Positions 17,099 through 26,373 of a stretch of DNA of 64,000 bases are shown one piece after another. Position numbers and translations under genes: made by a program. The notes below the pieces were generated by a model, which was not told the DNA's origin, did no database searches, and saw only the letters and a list, made by a program, of their open reading frames with translations. Source of the DNA: SbD1 sp039679945 (GTDB lineage Bacteria > Desulfobacterota > Syntrophobacteria > Syntrophobacterales > Syntrophobacteraceae); contig JBDKTY010000281.1 in the NCBI GenBank assembly GCA_039679945.1, positions 8,794 to 72,793 of the forward strand, written 5' to 3'. The stretch's first letter is position 1; every line of letters starts with the position of its first letter.

Positions 17099-17518
17099 CC
17101 ATTTCGCCTCGCATATTCCTCCGGCAAACGGGTATCGGGATGAATCCCGCTTTGCGGGTTAATGTCTGGAACTCACACAGCTTCCGGCGATGCCATGGCA
17201 AGCTGCCGGCCGCAAAAAAACGATTACGGAACCTATATGAGATCGCTAAATTGTGCAACGGAAAAGGGGAACCGGGAGAATGGCGAAAAATCCGCCGAGG
17301 TTGGTCCAGGCGCCGGAATGCCGTCCGTCACATACTCAGGGCTTATCCGTAAATGAAACCTTTGCGCTCGCATCCGGCCTTTGGCCTGGTTGGGCTGCTC
17401 CTCAATCGCAAAATCCTCGACGTAGCCCAACAGCGCCTCTGGTTTGGCTCGATTCTCGCGACCAGAACAGCCTCAAACTCGGGCGCGATCCCCAAAAGGC
17501 GTATTCAGGGACAAATCC
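17099..17518. other. gene-free gap upstream of the prmC operon
   Basis: No convincing gene is seen. The stretch should carry the prmC promoter. The part from about 17340 to 17500 has a long open frame on the plus strand with no ribosome site, and reads like a dispersed intergenic element rather than a protein. Confidence 0.4.
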
Positions 17519-18244
17519 TTATTTATCCCCGGCTTCGGATGGCGCCAGCAGGATATCCTTCTCTTCCCGGGTAACGCCGGTATCCGGCAGGACCGGGCTG
17601 ATTTCCTGCACCCAGACGCGGTTTCTTCCCGAGGACTTTGCGTGGTAAAGAAAGTTGTCCGCTTTTCTCAGGAACTCTCCTACTGTCCAGTCATCAAAAT
17701 GGCTGAAGGACGCGACGCCAAAACTCGCCGTGATGGTAACGCGCCTGCCCCTCAGGACTACGGGGCTCGAACTTATGGCGATTCGTAGTCTTTCGGCAAT
17801 TTTTGAAGCCTGTACCAGCGAGGTGCTCGGCAGGATCAATGCGAATTCTTCCCCGCCGTACCTGCAGGGAATATCGATCACTCTGACGCCTTCATGAAGG
17901 ACCCTGCCGATGTGGGCCAGCGCTTCATTGCCTTCCTCGTGCCCGAACTCATCATTGATTCTTTTGAAGTAGTCAAGGTCGGCCATGACAAGGCTGGTGG
18001 GGAGCCTGCTGCGCCGGGTTCGCTCCATTTCCATGTCGAGGGCCCGCTGCATGTAGCGGAAGTTGTATATACCCGTCAGTGCGTCAACGTAGGAAAGATC
18101 TTCCAGGATTCGACATTTCTCGCGCAGTTGCTCGAGTTCCGAGGCTAGCGGGCACTCTCGTGCCGTTGTGGGACATACAATTTTAGAGCTGATCTTATCC
18201 AAGCTGACCCCCTGGCCGCGAGATGGGAAAGCATGCCGAACCAT
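17519..18244 (-). CDS. diguanylate cyclase (GGDEF protein)
   Basis: 241 residues. A short N-terminal segment (1-45) with a brief coiled region precedes a complete GGDEF domain. The start signature is DALTGIYNFRYMQRAL, the metal/base segment is LVMADLDYFKRINDEFGH, and the active loop is RYGGEEFALI. An inhibitory RxxD site (RVID) lies five residues before GGEEF, so feedback by c-di-GMP is expected. No sensor domain or membrane segment is present, so input must come through the N-terminus or a partner. The start is placed at the ATG after a GAGG site. It follows the U32 gene by about 35 bp and may share its transcript. Confidence 0.9.
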   Translation of the reverse strand: MVRHAFPSRGQGVSLDKISSKIVCPTTARECPLASELEQLREKCRILEDLSYVDALTGIYNFRYMQRALDMEMERTRRSRLPTSLVMADLDYFKRINDEFGHEEGNEALAHIGRVLHEGVRVIDIPCRYGGEEFALILPSTSLVQASKIAERLRIAISSSPVVLRGRRVTITASFGVASFSHFDDWTVGEFLRKADNFLYHAKSSGRNRVWVQEISPVLPDTGVTREEKDILLAPSEAGDK

Positions 18245-18280
18245 CAAACCTCGTATTTGTATCTGACGGCTCGTAACAAT

Positions 18281-19567
18281 TCAAGAAATTCCTGCCTGTC
18301 CATTGGGCGCGCCGGGGGTCCTCACGACTTGCTGCTTCAGAACGGGGAATTCAGCCGAAAAGGTGATCCATTTGTTGGGATGGGCTTCCATGAGTTTATT
18401 TCCGCAAACATCCGCGAAGTGATCGAGAACTTGGTAACGGGAAGAGCCATCCGGGAAAAGAAACTCCAGTTTCTGACCGATTTTCAGGCGGGAGCGGGCC
18501 TCGAGACACACCTTGCCGGATGAGTCCCGATCCGGAAATTCCCGGACGATGCCGGCCAGCGTGTGTGACTGTAAATAGGATATGCCGGTCTCAATACTCG
18601 CATCCGGGACGGATGGATCTTCAAAAAGAAACCCGTTTGTATAAGGACGATGGCTTATTTCGAGCAGGTCCCGCATCCAGGAGGCATCCACCCGGTAATT
18701 GTCCCATCCTCGCGAACATCCATCAATTGCCTGCCGATACGCACGGGTGACGCTTGCGAGGTAGAGCGCCCCTTTCATCCTTCCCTCGATCTTGAAAGAT
18801 CGAATGCCCAGGGCCGCCAGTCGCCCGATGTGCTCGATCAGGCAAAGGTCCCGGGAATTGAAGATATAGGTTCCGCGTGCATCCTCCATGACCGGGAAGT
18901 ACTCGCCGGGTCTTTTTTCTTCGACCAGGCTGTAGGACCATCGGCATGGCTGGGTGCAATAACCGCTGTTGGCGCTGCGGCGATTGAGATAGGCACTTAT
19001 CAGGCAACGCCCGGAGTAGGACATGCACATCGAGCCATGTACGAACACCTCGAGTTCAATTTGTTCCCCGGCGGCGGCTTCCGCTATGTCGGCTACTTCG
19101 GTGAAGCTGAGCTCGCGGGCCAGATTGATACGGCTGATCCCCTGGTCTCGCCAGAATTTGAGGCTCATGGAGTTGGTCGTATTGGCCTGTGTGCTGAGAT
19201 GGATGGGGATGCCGGCCGCGTATTTCCCGGCGAGGAGCAATACCCCCGGATCGGAGACGATCAGGGCGTCCGCTCCCAGTTCCCGAAGGTATCGCAGATA
19301 GTCCGGGAGCCTGTCGAGGTCGGCCTGCCTCGCGAAAACATTGACAGTGACATACACCTTCTTACCATGAAGATGTGCGAGAAAGACCGCCTGGGCCAGT
19401 TCCTCGGTGTCGAGGTTGTGCGCGTAGCCGCGCAGGCCGAAGTCCTTGCCGGCCAGGTAAACGGCATCGGCGCCGTAGAGCAGCGCGATCCGGCACTTCT
19501 CCAGACTCCCGCCGGGGGCGAGAAGTTCGGGCAAAATTACCGGAAGCCCCGGTCTTGTTTGGTCCAT
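18281..19567 (-). CDS. U32 family peptidase / tRNA hydroxylation protein (YegQ/TrhP-like)
   Basis: 428 residues. It starts with the family's ELLAPGGSLEKCRIALLYGADAVY and carries the U32 signature in the form EVFVHGSMCMSYSGRC near 180, followed by GYCTQPCRW. The four cysteines in this region are conserved in members that act with an Fe-S centre. The length (about 430) and motifs fit the YegQ/TrhP branch, linked to prephenate-dependent 5-hydroxyuridine formation at tRNA position 34, rather than the UbiU/UbiV pair. Proteolysis has little support for this branch. The U32 family call is sure; the branch is moderately so. Confidence 0.85.
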   Translation of the reverse strand: MDQTRPGLPVILPELLAPGGSLEKCRIALLYGADAVYLAGKDFGLRGYAHNLDTEELAQAVFLAHLHGKKVYVTVNVFARQADLDRLPDYLRYLRELGADALIVSDPGVLLLAGKYAAGIPIHLSTQANTTNSMSLKFWRDQGISRINLARELSFTEVADIAEAAAGEQIELEVFVHGSMCMSYSGRCLISAYLNRRSANSGYCTQPCRWSYSLVEEKRPGEYFPVMEDARGTYIFNSRDLCLIEHIGRLAALGIRSFKIEGRMKGALYLASVTRAYRQAIDGCSRGWDNYRVDASWMRDLLEISHRPYTNGFLFEDPSVPDASIETGISYLQSHTLAGIVREFPDRDSSGKVCLEARSRLKIGQKLEFLFPDGSSRYQVLDHFADVCGNKLMEAHPNKWITFSAEFPVLKQQVVRTPGAPNGQAGIS

Positions 19568-19838
19568 GGGTTATAATTCCTCGCGATCGAAAATGGTATC
19601 GAGCGTCTTTCCCCATGAAAGCGGAGTCGCGGCGCCCGATGAATATGATAGGATTCCCGCGGGTCGCGTAATAGACGGCGGGGCTCCTCGAAAGGGGACA
19701 GGCTGCCCCGTTGGAAGCGCCATGGCGTCATTGCCCGATACCGTTACAGGGTTATGTTTCAGAAGTGCATATTGTAAACAGATCGTGATCATTTGACAAA
19801 TCTGACATCCGCATGTACTTATCGGGTCTATCCGGCAG

Positions 19839-21110
19839 ATGTGTGAATCACCAGCACCGTACCTCATCAGAATGGGGAGCCCGTCCATACAGAGCAAAGG
19901 CAACTCTCATTCCAGTCTTTCACGGCCGGAGGCAAACCGGATCGCCTGGCTTAAGCTGAAGCTGGTTCCCGGCCTTGGGAATCGCTCCGTTCTCCGCCTT
20001 CTCGAATGTTTCGGAACACCGGAAAACGTCCTGTCGGCGCGTCTCCAGGATCTCGGCGCGGTGGTTAAAGTCCGGGGAGCAGCGTTGAGGGCCCTGGCCG
20101 CGAAGCAGTTTTTCCGCGACCCGGTTGCAGAGTGGGAGAAGCTCAAACAACGCGACATACGGCTTCTTTGCCTGGGCGATGCCGACTATCCCTCAAACCT
20201 GGCGGGAATTCCCGACCCTCCCGCCGTGCTTTTCACCTCCGGCGGCATTGAGCCGAGAGACCTGGTATCCATTGCGGTGGTGGGGTCGAGGTTTGCCTCT
20301 CCCGCCGGGATTGTTTTTACGGAAAGACTGTGCTCGGATCTGGCCGCGAGCGGAGTGACGGTCGTCAGCGGTTTTGCCGTCGGAATAGACAGCGCCGCTC
20401 ACAGGGGAGCCCTGCGGGCCGGCGGACGGACGCTGGCGGTTTTGGGATGTGGGCTTGACATCAATTATCCGTCCATCAATTCGGACCTCCGGCGCGAGAT
20501 TTACGGGCATGGGGCGCTTGTCACGGAGTTTACACTTGGTACACCGCCTGCTTCCGGCAATTTCCCCGGCCGCAACAGGATCATAAGCGGTCTGTCGCTG
20601 GGTGTCGTGGTCGTGGAGGCCGCGGAGAGGAGCGGATCGCTCATCACCGCGCGCTACGCCCTGGAACAGGGACGCGAGGTTTTCGCCGTTCCCGGAATGG
20701 CTCGGAGTACTCGCAGCACCGGCCCCCATATGCTTCTCAAGCAGGGCGCCAGGCTTGTCGAGGGAGTGGAGGATATTCTGGCCGAGATCAGGCCGCTTAT
20801 CCAAAGGAGCAGGGGACCCGCGGATGATCACGGCGTTGAGGCCGGGAAGCGTGACAGGGAATCGTCCCCGGAGAATGCGCCACCGACGCCCGCCAATATG
20901 GAGCGGGAACCCGCGCCGCTGCAAGCGAGCCGGGAAGAGTCAAATTTGTTAAGGGTTGTGGAAAAGATACCGAAACACATAGACGAGATAGCCAACTTAG
21001 CCGGAATGCCGATTCAGAAAGCGGCCGCAATCCTTCTTGGTCTGGAGCTGAGGGGACTTGTTTCGCAGTTGCCGGGCAAGTATTTTATTTGTAGTCGTTC
21101 CGGTAAATGA
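19839..21110 (+). CDS. dprA: DNA-processing protein DprA
   Basis: Up to 423 residues, full length. An N-terminal helix-hairpin-helix region (about 28-95, LKLVPGLGNRSVLRLLE) is followed by the Rossmann-like DprA core. The core has VVGSRFASPAG, GCGLDINYPS, SGNFPGRNRIISGLSLG and VVVEAAERSGSLITARYALEQGR. A C-terminal winged-helix segment (about 365-420) ends the protein. DprA loads RecA on incoming single-stranded DNA during transformation. The exact start is uncertain (19839 or 19872; neither has a clear ribosome site). It heads the plus-strand run dprA-topA-pilD-rsmE, divergent from the U32 gene. Confidence 0.93.
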   Translation: MCESPAPYLIRMGSPSIQSKGNSHSSLSRPEANRIAWLKLKLVPGLGNRSVLRLLECFGTPENVLSARLQDLGAVVKVRGAALRALAAKQFFRDPVAEWEKLKQRDIRLLCLGDADYPSNLAGIPDPPAVLFTSGGIEPRDLVSIAVVGSRFASPAGIVFTERLCSDLAASGVTVVSGFAVGIDSAAHRGALRAGGRTLAVLGCGLDINYPSINSDLRREIYGHGALVTEFTLGTPPASGNFPGRNRIISGLSLGVVVVEAAERSGSLITARYALEQGREVFAVPGMARSTRSTGPHMLLKQGARLVEGVEDILAEIRPLIQRSRGPADDHGVEAGKRDRESSPENAPPTPANMEREPAPLQASREESNLLRVVEKIPKHIDEIANLAGMPIQKAAAILLGLELRGLVSQLPGKYFICSRSGK

Positions 21111-21135
21111 ATTGAAAAGAGGTAGATTTTCGCAG

Positions 21136-23430
21136 ATGTCCAAATCGTTGTTGATAGTGGAATCGCCTACGAAGGCCCGGACCCTTGAGCGTTACCTGGG
21201 CGGGGACTACATAGTGAAAGCATCCGTGGGCCATGTTAAGGACTTGCCGGGCAACAAGCTCGGCATCGACCTGGAAAAGGAATTCGAACCCGAATACCAG
21301 GTGATGCGTGGCAAAAAGAAAGTAATCGAGGACCTGAAGAAAGCCGCCGCCAAGGCGGACGCCATTTATCTCGGCCCCGACCCCGACCGTGAGGGGGAAG
21401 CCATTGCCTGGCATATAGCCCAGGAGATCGAGGCGAACGGAAAGCCGGTGCACAGGGTCCTATTCTACGAGCTGACCCGCAAAGCCATCATGGAAGCGCT
21501 TGCAAAACCGGAAAAGCTGAACCAGAGGCTGTATGAGGCCCAGCAGACCCGGCGCATCCTCGACCGGCTGGTCGGCTACCTGATCTCGCCGCTGCTTTGG
21601 GAGAAGGTGAGAAGGGGGCTCAGCGCGGGCAGGGTGCAGTCTGTCGCGCTCAGGCTTATCTGCGAGCGGGAAAAAGAGATCCACGCCTTTGAGCAGGAGG
21701 AATACTGGACGATAGACGCCCGTTTGGCCCCTCATTCCGGGGATGCTATTGCCCTGGCTCCATTTACCGCGCAACTGGCGCGGTTCAAGAAGAAGAAATG
21801 CGTGATCGGTTCCGGCGAGGAAGCCGAACGGCATGTGAAGGCGCTTGGGAGCCTTCCCTACACCGTCGCGAAGGTCGAGAAAAAGGAACGGCAGAAAAGA
21901 GCGGCCCCGCCCTTTATAACCAGTACGCTCCAGCAGGATGCGGCCCGCAAATTTCGCTTCTCGGCCAAGCAGACCATGGGTATTGCCCAGAAGCTCTACG
22001 AGGGGATCGAGGTCGGTGAGGACGGGGCGGTGGGCCTGATAACCTACATGCGTACCGATGCCACCCGGCTTTCTCAGGACGCCGTCCAGGCGGCACGGGA
22101 CTTCATCGCGGAGAAGTGGGGGAAAGAGTACCTGCCCGCAAAACCGGTCGCTTACAAATCCAAGGAGACCGCGCAGGGCGCGCATGAGGCAATCCGGCCC
22201 ACGGATGTTGCCCGTACGCCCGAGAGTGTGGCCAAATACCTGAGCCGGGAGCAGTTGAATCTTTATACTCTTATCTGGAAGCGGTTCGTGGCGTGCCAGA
22301 TGGCGCCCGCGCTGATCGACCAGACCACTGTCGACATTTCCGCCGGCGATTACGTATTCCGGGTGACCGGGTCCATAGTGACCTTCGCCGGTTTTCTGAC
22401 CCTCTATGAGGAGGGCAGGGACGAACCCGAAGAGGACAAGGACGATGTGCGCCTTCCGGATTTGACCGAGGGGCAGGCGCTCGATCTTCACGGGCTGGAA
22501 CCCAAACAGCATTTCACGCAGCCTCCTCCCAGGTTCAGTGAAGCAACACTCATCAAGGTCCTCGAGGAACTGGGCATTGGACGACCCAGCACCTATGCCA
22601 CGATCGTTTCCACCATCCTCGAGCGGGAATATGTTACGCGCGAAAAACAGCGGCTTGCACCGACGGAACTCGGAATGATCATAGACAGTCTTCTCGCCTC
22701 CTCTTTCCCCAATATCGTCGATGTGGAATTTACCGCGAAAATGGAAAAAAACCTCGACGAGGTGGAAAAAGGATCAGATTCTTCCTTGCATCTTCTGAGC
22801 GGTTTTTATGAGGATTTTTCCAAGACGCTTGAGTCGGCGCGAACCGGGATGCTCAGTTTGAAGAGCGTGGGGTGGCCGACTTCGCTCGACTGCCCGAAGT
22901 GCGGCCAGCCTCTGAAGATCCGCTTCAGCCGTGGTGGCCCGTTCCTTGCTTGCAGCGGTTATCCCGCGTGTTCTTACACCTCGGATTACGAGAGGGATGA
23001 GAAGGGCCATATTCACGCGGTGGAACGCCAGGAGCACGAAACGGGGGAGGTGTGTGATAAGTGCGGGTCTCCCATGCTGCTCAAACGCGGGCGATTCGGG
23101 AACTTTCTCGCCTGTAGCGGGTACCCGAAATGCAAGAGCACCCGGCCGGTATCCTCGGGGATCAAGTGTCCTCGTGAAGGCTGCGGCGGCGACCTTGTGG
23201 CGCGAATGAGCCGCAGGGGACGTTTCTACGGCTGCAGCAAGTATCCCGACTGCAAGATGCTTTTCCAGGGAGAGCCCGTGCAGGCGGCCTGTCCCGTCTG
23301 CCAGGCCCCCATTCTTTTCCGGAGGGCGGCGAAGACGGGAGGAACGCTCTATTGTATCAATCCGTCGTGCAAGTTTAAGAAGAAGGAAGAGCCCGAACAG
23401 GAATCAGGCGGAAGCGGGAAGACAAAATAA
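21136..23430 (+). CDS. topA: DNA topoisomerase I (type IA)
   Basis: 764 residues. A TOPRIM domain (LLIVESPTKARTLERYLG, DPDREGEAIAWHIAQEIE) is followed by the type IA core. The catalytic Tyr is in LITYMRTDATRLS near 305 and GIGRPSTYATIVSTI lies further on. Four C-terminal zinc fingers (from about residue 580) use CPKC...C, CDKC...C, CPREGC...C and CPVC...C pairs to bind single-stranded DNA. It relaxes negative supercoils. The start at 21136 fits the family N-terminus (MSKSLLIVES); the frame is open upstream to 21058. pilD begins on the next base after the stop. Confidence 0.97.
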   Translation: MSKSLLIVESPTKARTLERYLGGDYIVKASVGHVKDLPGNKLGIDLEKEFEPEYQVMRGKKKVIEDLKKAAAKADAIYLGPDPDREGEAIAWHIAQEIEANGKPVHRVLFYELTRKAIMEALAKPEKLNQRLYEAQQTRRILDRLVGYLISPLLWEKVRRGLSAGRVQSVALRLICEREKEIHAFEQEEYWTIDARLAPHSGDAIALAPFTAQLARFKKKKCVIGSGEEAERHVKALGSLPYTVAKVEKKERQKRAAPPFITSTLQQDAARKFRFSAKQTMGIAQKLYEGIEVGEDGAVGLITYMRTDATRLSQDAVQAARDFIAEKWGKEYLPAKPVAYKSKETAQGAHEAIRPTDVARTPESVAKYLSREQLNLYTLIWKRFVACQMAPALIDQTTVDISAGDYVFRVTGSIVTFAGFLTLYEEGRDEPEEDKDDVRLPDLTEGQALDLHGLEPKQHFTQPPPRFSEATLIKVLEELGIGRPSTYATIVSTILEREYVTREKQRLAPTELGMIIDSLLASSFPNIVDVEFTAKMEKNLDEVEKGSDSSLHLLSGFYEDFSKTLESARTGMLSLKSVGWPTSLDCPKCGQPLKIRFSRGGPFLACSGYPACSYTSDYERDEKGHIHAVERQEHETGEVCDKCGSPMLLKRGRFGNFLACSGYPKCKSTRPVSSGIKCPREGCGGDLVARMSRRGRFYGCSKYPDCKMLFQGEPVQAACPVCQAPILFRRAAKTGGTLYCINPSCKFKKKEEPEQESGGSGKTK

Positions 23431-24225
23431 ATGATGCTGGTGGACTCTGCTCCAATCACTTTTCAGGTATTTGCTTTTTTCCTGGGCTGTATCTTCGGCA
23501 GCTTCTATAATGTGGTAATATATCGGCTTCCCAGGAAAGAATCGCTTGTCTATCCCGGGTCAAAGTGCCCGGCTTGCGGAAACGAAATTGCGGCGTACGA
23601 CAATATACCGGTAGCCAGCTATATTCTGCTGGGGGGGAAATGCCGCCGTTGCCGGTCGTCCATATCCTTGCGCTATCCCGTGGTTGAAGCGGCGACGGGT
23701 CTCCTGTCATTGCTCCTGTTCCGGCGCTACGGGTTGCACCCCCAGTTCGGCATAGAGTTCTTTTTTCTGTCTCTGCTCCTCATTATTGCAATGATCGATC
23801 TGGACACGGGGTATATCCCGGACGTACTGTCCCTGCCGGGAATCGTGATTGGTTTCTTGTTTTCCTTTTTTACGCCCCGTCTGGACTGGGCGGACTCGCT
23901 CATCGGGATATTTCTGGGTGGAGGGCTGCTTTACCTGATTGCGGTTGTCTACGCGTTGGTGCGAAAAAAGGAGGGTATGGGCGGAGGGGATGTCAAGCTC
24001 CTGGGGATGATAGGGGCTTTCGTGGGATGGCATGGCGTAGCCTTCACGATATTCTTTTCATCCATATCCGGCATGATCATTGCTATACCCCTGATGTGGC
24101 GAAGGGGCAAGGGGCTGGGGTCCGAGATTCCCTATGGTCCTTTCCTCGCATTTGGAGCGGCGCTTTACATTTTCTGGGGTCAGTTCATATATAACTGGTA
24201 TTTCAACGAGGTTCTCGGAGTCTGA
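23431..24225 (+). CDS. pilD: prepilin leader peptidase / N-methyltransferase
   Basis: 264 residues. Residues 1-125 are the methyltransferase half with the four-Cys zinc site CPACGN...CRRCRSS and the family box GSFYNVVIYRLP. The C-terminal half is the type IV prepilin peptidase with catalytic aspartates in DLDTGYIPD and in the GxGD motif MGGGDVKLLGMIGAF. Seven to eight transmembrane segments are evident. It cuts and N-methylates type IV pilins or type II secretion pseudopilins in the inner membrane. It begins directly after the topA stop, so expression is coupled. No pilin gene is nearby. Confidence 0.95.
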   Translation: MMLVDSAPITFQVFAFFLGCIFGSFYNVVIYRLPRKESLVYPGSKCPACGNEIAAYDNIPVASYILLGGKCRRCRSSISLRYPVVEAATGLLSLLLFRRYGLHPQFGIEFFFLSLLLIIAMIDLDTGYIPDVLSLPGIVIGFLFSFFTPRLDWADSLIGIFLGGGLLYLIAVVYALVRKKEGMGGGDVKLLGMIGAFVGWHGVAFTIFFSSISGMIIAIPLMWRRGKGLGSEIPYGPFLAFGAALYIFWGQFIYNWYFNEVLGV

Positions 24226-24231
24226 CAGGAG

Positions 24232-25029
24232 ATGTCCCGCAAGTGCTTTTTCGCGCAAGGGATTGGCCCGGAAACGGAGACCGTGGAACTGTCGTCCGAG
24301 GAATCTCATCATATGGAGAATGTGCTCCGTCTCGGGATCGGCGAGGCGGTTGAAATTCGTGATGGGCTCGGGAATGCCTGGGCGGGTGAGATTGCCGGGA
24401 AAGGCAGGAAAAATGTGTCGGTTCGCGTGCTTGGAAGGCTTGACCTTTCCCATCGCGAGCCCCTGATGCATATTACCCTTGCTCTTGGCATCGCGCGTTC
24501 CGACCTGATGGATATTGCCGTCAGGCAGGCCACTGAAATGGGCGTCAGGCGTCTGGCGGTTTTTCGGGCGAGCAGGAGCCAGTATGCCCTGCACGAAAGA
24601 ATTATTGACAAAAAAGTTGGGCGCTGGGCGAAAATAGCGCGCGAGGCAATGTGCCAGTGCGGCAGAACCCGGGTGCCCGATATAGCGGTTTTTGAGGACA
24701 CAAACCATTTTCTTGGGAATACGGGAGAGCAGGGCGGGAAAGCCCTGAAGATCTTTGCGCTGGAAGGGGAAAGAAACCGGAGCCTGGAACTGCTGCGCGG
24801 GTCACGGTCTCTTTGTGACCATATCGTCGCGGTCGTCGGGCCTGAAGGCGGTTGGGACCAGCCGGAAATCGAGGGACTTATGAGCGCCGGTTTTCAACCG
24901 GTCCATCTGGGACCCCGAATTCTGCGTTTTGAAACGGCTGTTGTCGCAATGGTTTCATTGATCCAACTCCTTTGGGGCGATTTTGGCGAAATGGAGCGGA
25001 AGGAGAACGACGAAAATGAAATGCAATAA
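24232..25029 (+). CDS. rsmE: 16S rRNA m3U1498 methyltransferase
   Basis: 265 residues. An N-terminal PUA-like domain (SSEESHHMENVLRLGIGEAVEIRDG) precedes a SPOUT methyltransferase domain with the trefoil-knot SAM motifs VVGPEGGWDQPEIE and HLGPRILRFETA. It methylates U1498 at the 30S decoding site. It starts 6 nt after the pilD stop, and its 3' end overlaps the next gene by 14 bp. Confidence 0.94.
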   Translation: MSRKCFFAQGIGPETETVELSSEESHHMENVLRLGIGEAVEIRDGLGNAWAGEIAGKGRKNVSVRVLGRLDLSHREPLMHITLALGIARSDLMDIAVRQATEMGVRRLAVFRASRSQYALHERIIDKKVGRWAKIAREAMCQCGRTRVPDIAVFEDTNHFLGNTGEQGGKALKIFALEGERNRSLELLRGSRSLCDHIVAVVGPEGGWDQPEIEGLMSAGFQPVHLGPRILRFETAVVAMVSLIQLLWGDFGEMERKENDENEMQ

Positions 25030-25888
25030 ATGCGGTTATGTAAGTTTCGATTACCTTTCCGAATGTAAGAAGTGTGGGGTTAGCCTGGATGCGACCAGGG
25101 AAGGACTCGGTTTTGGTACCGCGAAGCCCAACATGCCTTCTTTTCTCGGACCGCTTCTCAAAGATTATGTCAAACCTCCGGAGGAGCCCAGCAAGGAAGA
25201 GCCAGAGAGCGGTTTCTCGTTTGATTTCGGAGAGGATCTGGATTCCGAGGACGTCCAGGCGGAAGACTCCCCTGGAAACGGCGGTGACGAGGAAATTGAA
25301 CTGGCGCCGGAGACTCTGCTCCAATCAGAACGGGACCCGGCCCTGGATGCCCTGGAAGCAGGTCTTGGGTTTGAACCCGAGCCTGAACCAGTCCAATCAG
25401 CACCGGCTCGCCAGGGCGGCCCCGGCATCCCGGCGGAACAACCCGAGGGTGACGACTTTTCGCTGCTCGACATAACCGATGAAGAGATGGATCTGCTGAT
25501 CGCCGCCGACGACGATGAAAAAGTCGGCCAGGTCGAGGAGCCATTGCGGATGGCGGAGCCGGCGCGAACTGAGACGGCGGGTCTGGAGGAGACGGTTCTG
25601 ATTCCGGCGATGGGCGGAGAATCGGAAGAGGCAGCCATCGGCTTTCAGCCGGACGCTCGTTTGGCGAAAGAGGACGCGAACGGGCTCATCCCCAGATTTG
25701 ACGTGAACAGCCTGCCGGGTCTTTCCGAGCGGCCCGCGCCCGTCGAGCCCGAGCCTTCCGAAGTTAAGGCGGATAAGATCACCGTGGAGGACAACGGCCT
25801 GGAGATTGCTCTTTCCGAAAAGGACCTGAAGACACTCCTGGCTGACCTGGAGGTAGCTTCGCGGAAAAAGGAAGAGAAAACGGAGTAG
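25016..25888 (+). CDS. N-terminal zinc-ribbon, acidic low-complexity protein
   Basis: 290 residues. Residues 1-22 form a four-Cys ribbon (MKCNKCGYVSFDYLSECKKC). The rest is dominated by Glu, Asp, Pro and Ala with few hydrophobic stretches and is probably disordered, apart from short acidic repeats such as ITDEEMDLLI and a final helical ALSEKDLKTLLADLEVASRK. The start at 25016 is supported by AAGGAG about 8 nt upstream; the frame opens 11 codons earlier. It overlaps rsmE by 14 bp. I do not recognise a function; a zinc-tethered scaffold is one reading. Confidence 0.72.
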   Translation: MKCNKCGYVSFDYLSECKKCGVSLDATREGLGFGTAKPNMPSFLGPLLKDYVKPPEEPSKEEPESGFSFDFGEDLDSEDVQAEDSPGNGGDEEIELAPETLLQSERDPALDALEAGLGFEPEPEPVQSAPARQGGPGIPAEQPEGDDFSLLDITDEEMDLLIAADDDEKVGQVEEPLRMAEPARTETAGLEETVLIPAMGGESEEAAIGFQPDARLAKEDANGLIPRFDVNSLPGLSERPAPVEPEPSEVKADKITVEDNGLEIALSEKDLKTLLADLEVASRKKEEKTE

Positions 25889-25947
25889 CGAGAGGTTATA
25901 AAATTGTTGACAAGGTTCACTCTCTTCCGCTAGTATCTCGCGGTTGT

Positions 25948-26023
25948 GGCGAGGTAGCTCAGTCGGTAGAGCAGTGGACTGAAAATCCTCGTGTCCTCAG
26001 TTCGATTCTGAGCCTCGCCACCA
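25948..26023 (+). tRNA. tRNA-Phe (GAA)
   Basis: A 76-nt cloverleaf. The acceptor GGCGAGG pairs with CCTCGCC, the D-loop region is TAGCTCAGTCGGTAGAGC, the anticodon loop is CTGAAAA (anticodon GAA), and the T arm is CTCAG-TTCGATT-CTGAG. Discriminator A and an encoded CCA end the gene. A strong terminator follows. Confidence 0.97.
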
Positions 26024-26033
26024 GAAATTCAGA

Positions 26034-26069
26034 GGGGCCATGGTCAAAAAGCCATGGCCCCTTTTCTTT
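26034..26069 (+). terminator. terminator of tRNA-Phe
   Basis: A perfect 10-bp stem, GGGGCCATGG/CCATGGCCCC, with an 8-nt loop is followed directly by TTTTCTTT. Confidence 0.9.
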
Positions 26070-26220
26070 ACACCCCGATTTTTGAGATTCTGTACAACTC
26101 TTGCATCCTATTGGCAGAGTTCGGAAGCTATATATACTTACAGCATATACTAAGATCTTTCTCTGATCATCGCCCATGGAGGTTGCCATGCGGAAACACG
26201 AATAGCGAAGCTGTTCAAAT

Positions 26221-26256
26221 CCCGTGACGCTAGTTCGATTGCGAGCCTCGCCACCA
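26221..26256 (+). pseudogene. decayed 3' copy of tRNA-Phe
   Basis: AGTTCGATT-gc-GAGCCTCG and CCACCA repeat the T loop and 3' acceptor end of the tRNA-Phe about 230 bp downstream of it, with two adjacent mismatches in the T stem that break pairing. The 5' half of a tRNA is not recognisable before it. This is either the outer attachment site of a lost integrative element or a degraded tandem tRNA. Confidence 0.65.
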
Positions 26257-26261
26257 AAAAT

Positions 26262-26304
26262 CCGGGCACCCGGCAAAGACGTTGCCGGGTGCCCGGCCTG
26301 GTTT
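26262..26304. terminator. bidirectional terminator
   Basis: A perfect 15-bp stem (CCGGGCACCCGGCAA and its complement) with a 5-nt loop. GGTTTT follows 3' on the plus strand, and read on the minus strand ATTTTTGG follows. It would stop the cytochrome transcript on the minus strand and any read-through from the tRNA side. Confidence 0.8.
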
Positions 26305-26373
26305 TCGGGGTATTGCCGGTCGTAGCCGTTAAGACTGTGTGCTGAAGGGACCTGAAGTCGAAAAGCCACTAAC

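Noticed and set aside
17253..17648. Plus-strand open frame upstream of and into the GGDEF gene
   Set aside because: It overlaps a certain gene on the other strand and has no supported start. It may be a dispersed element, but I cannot show copies in this window.
25959..26369. 136-codon open frame on the minus strand across the tRNA-Phe
   Set aside because: It is the antisense of a tRNA and its decayed copy, a common source of false proteins.
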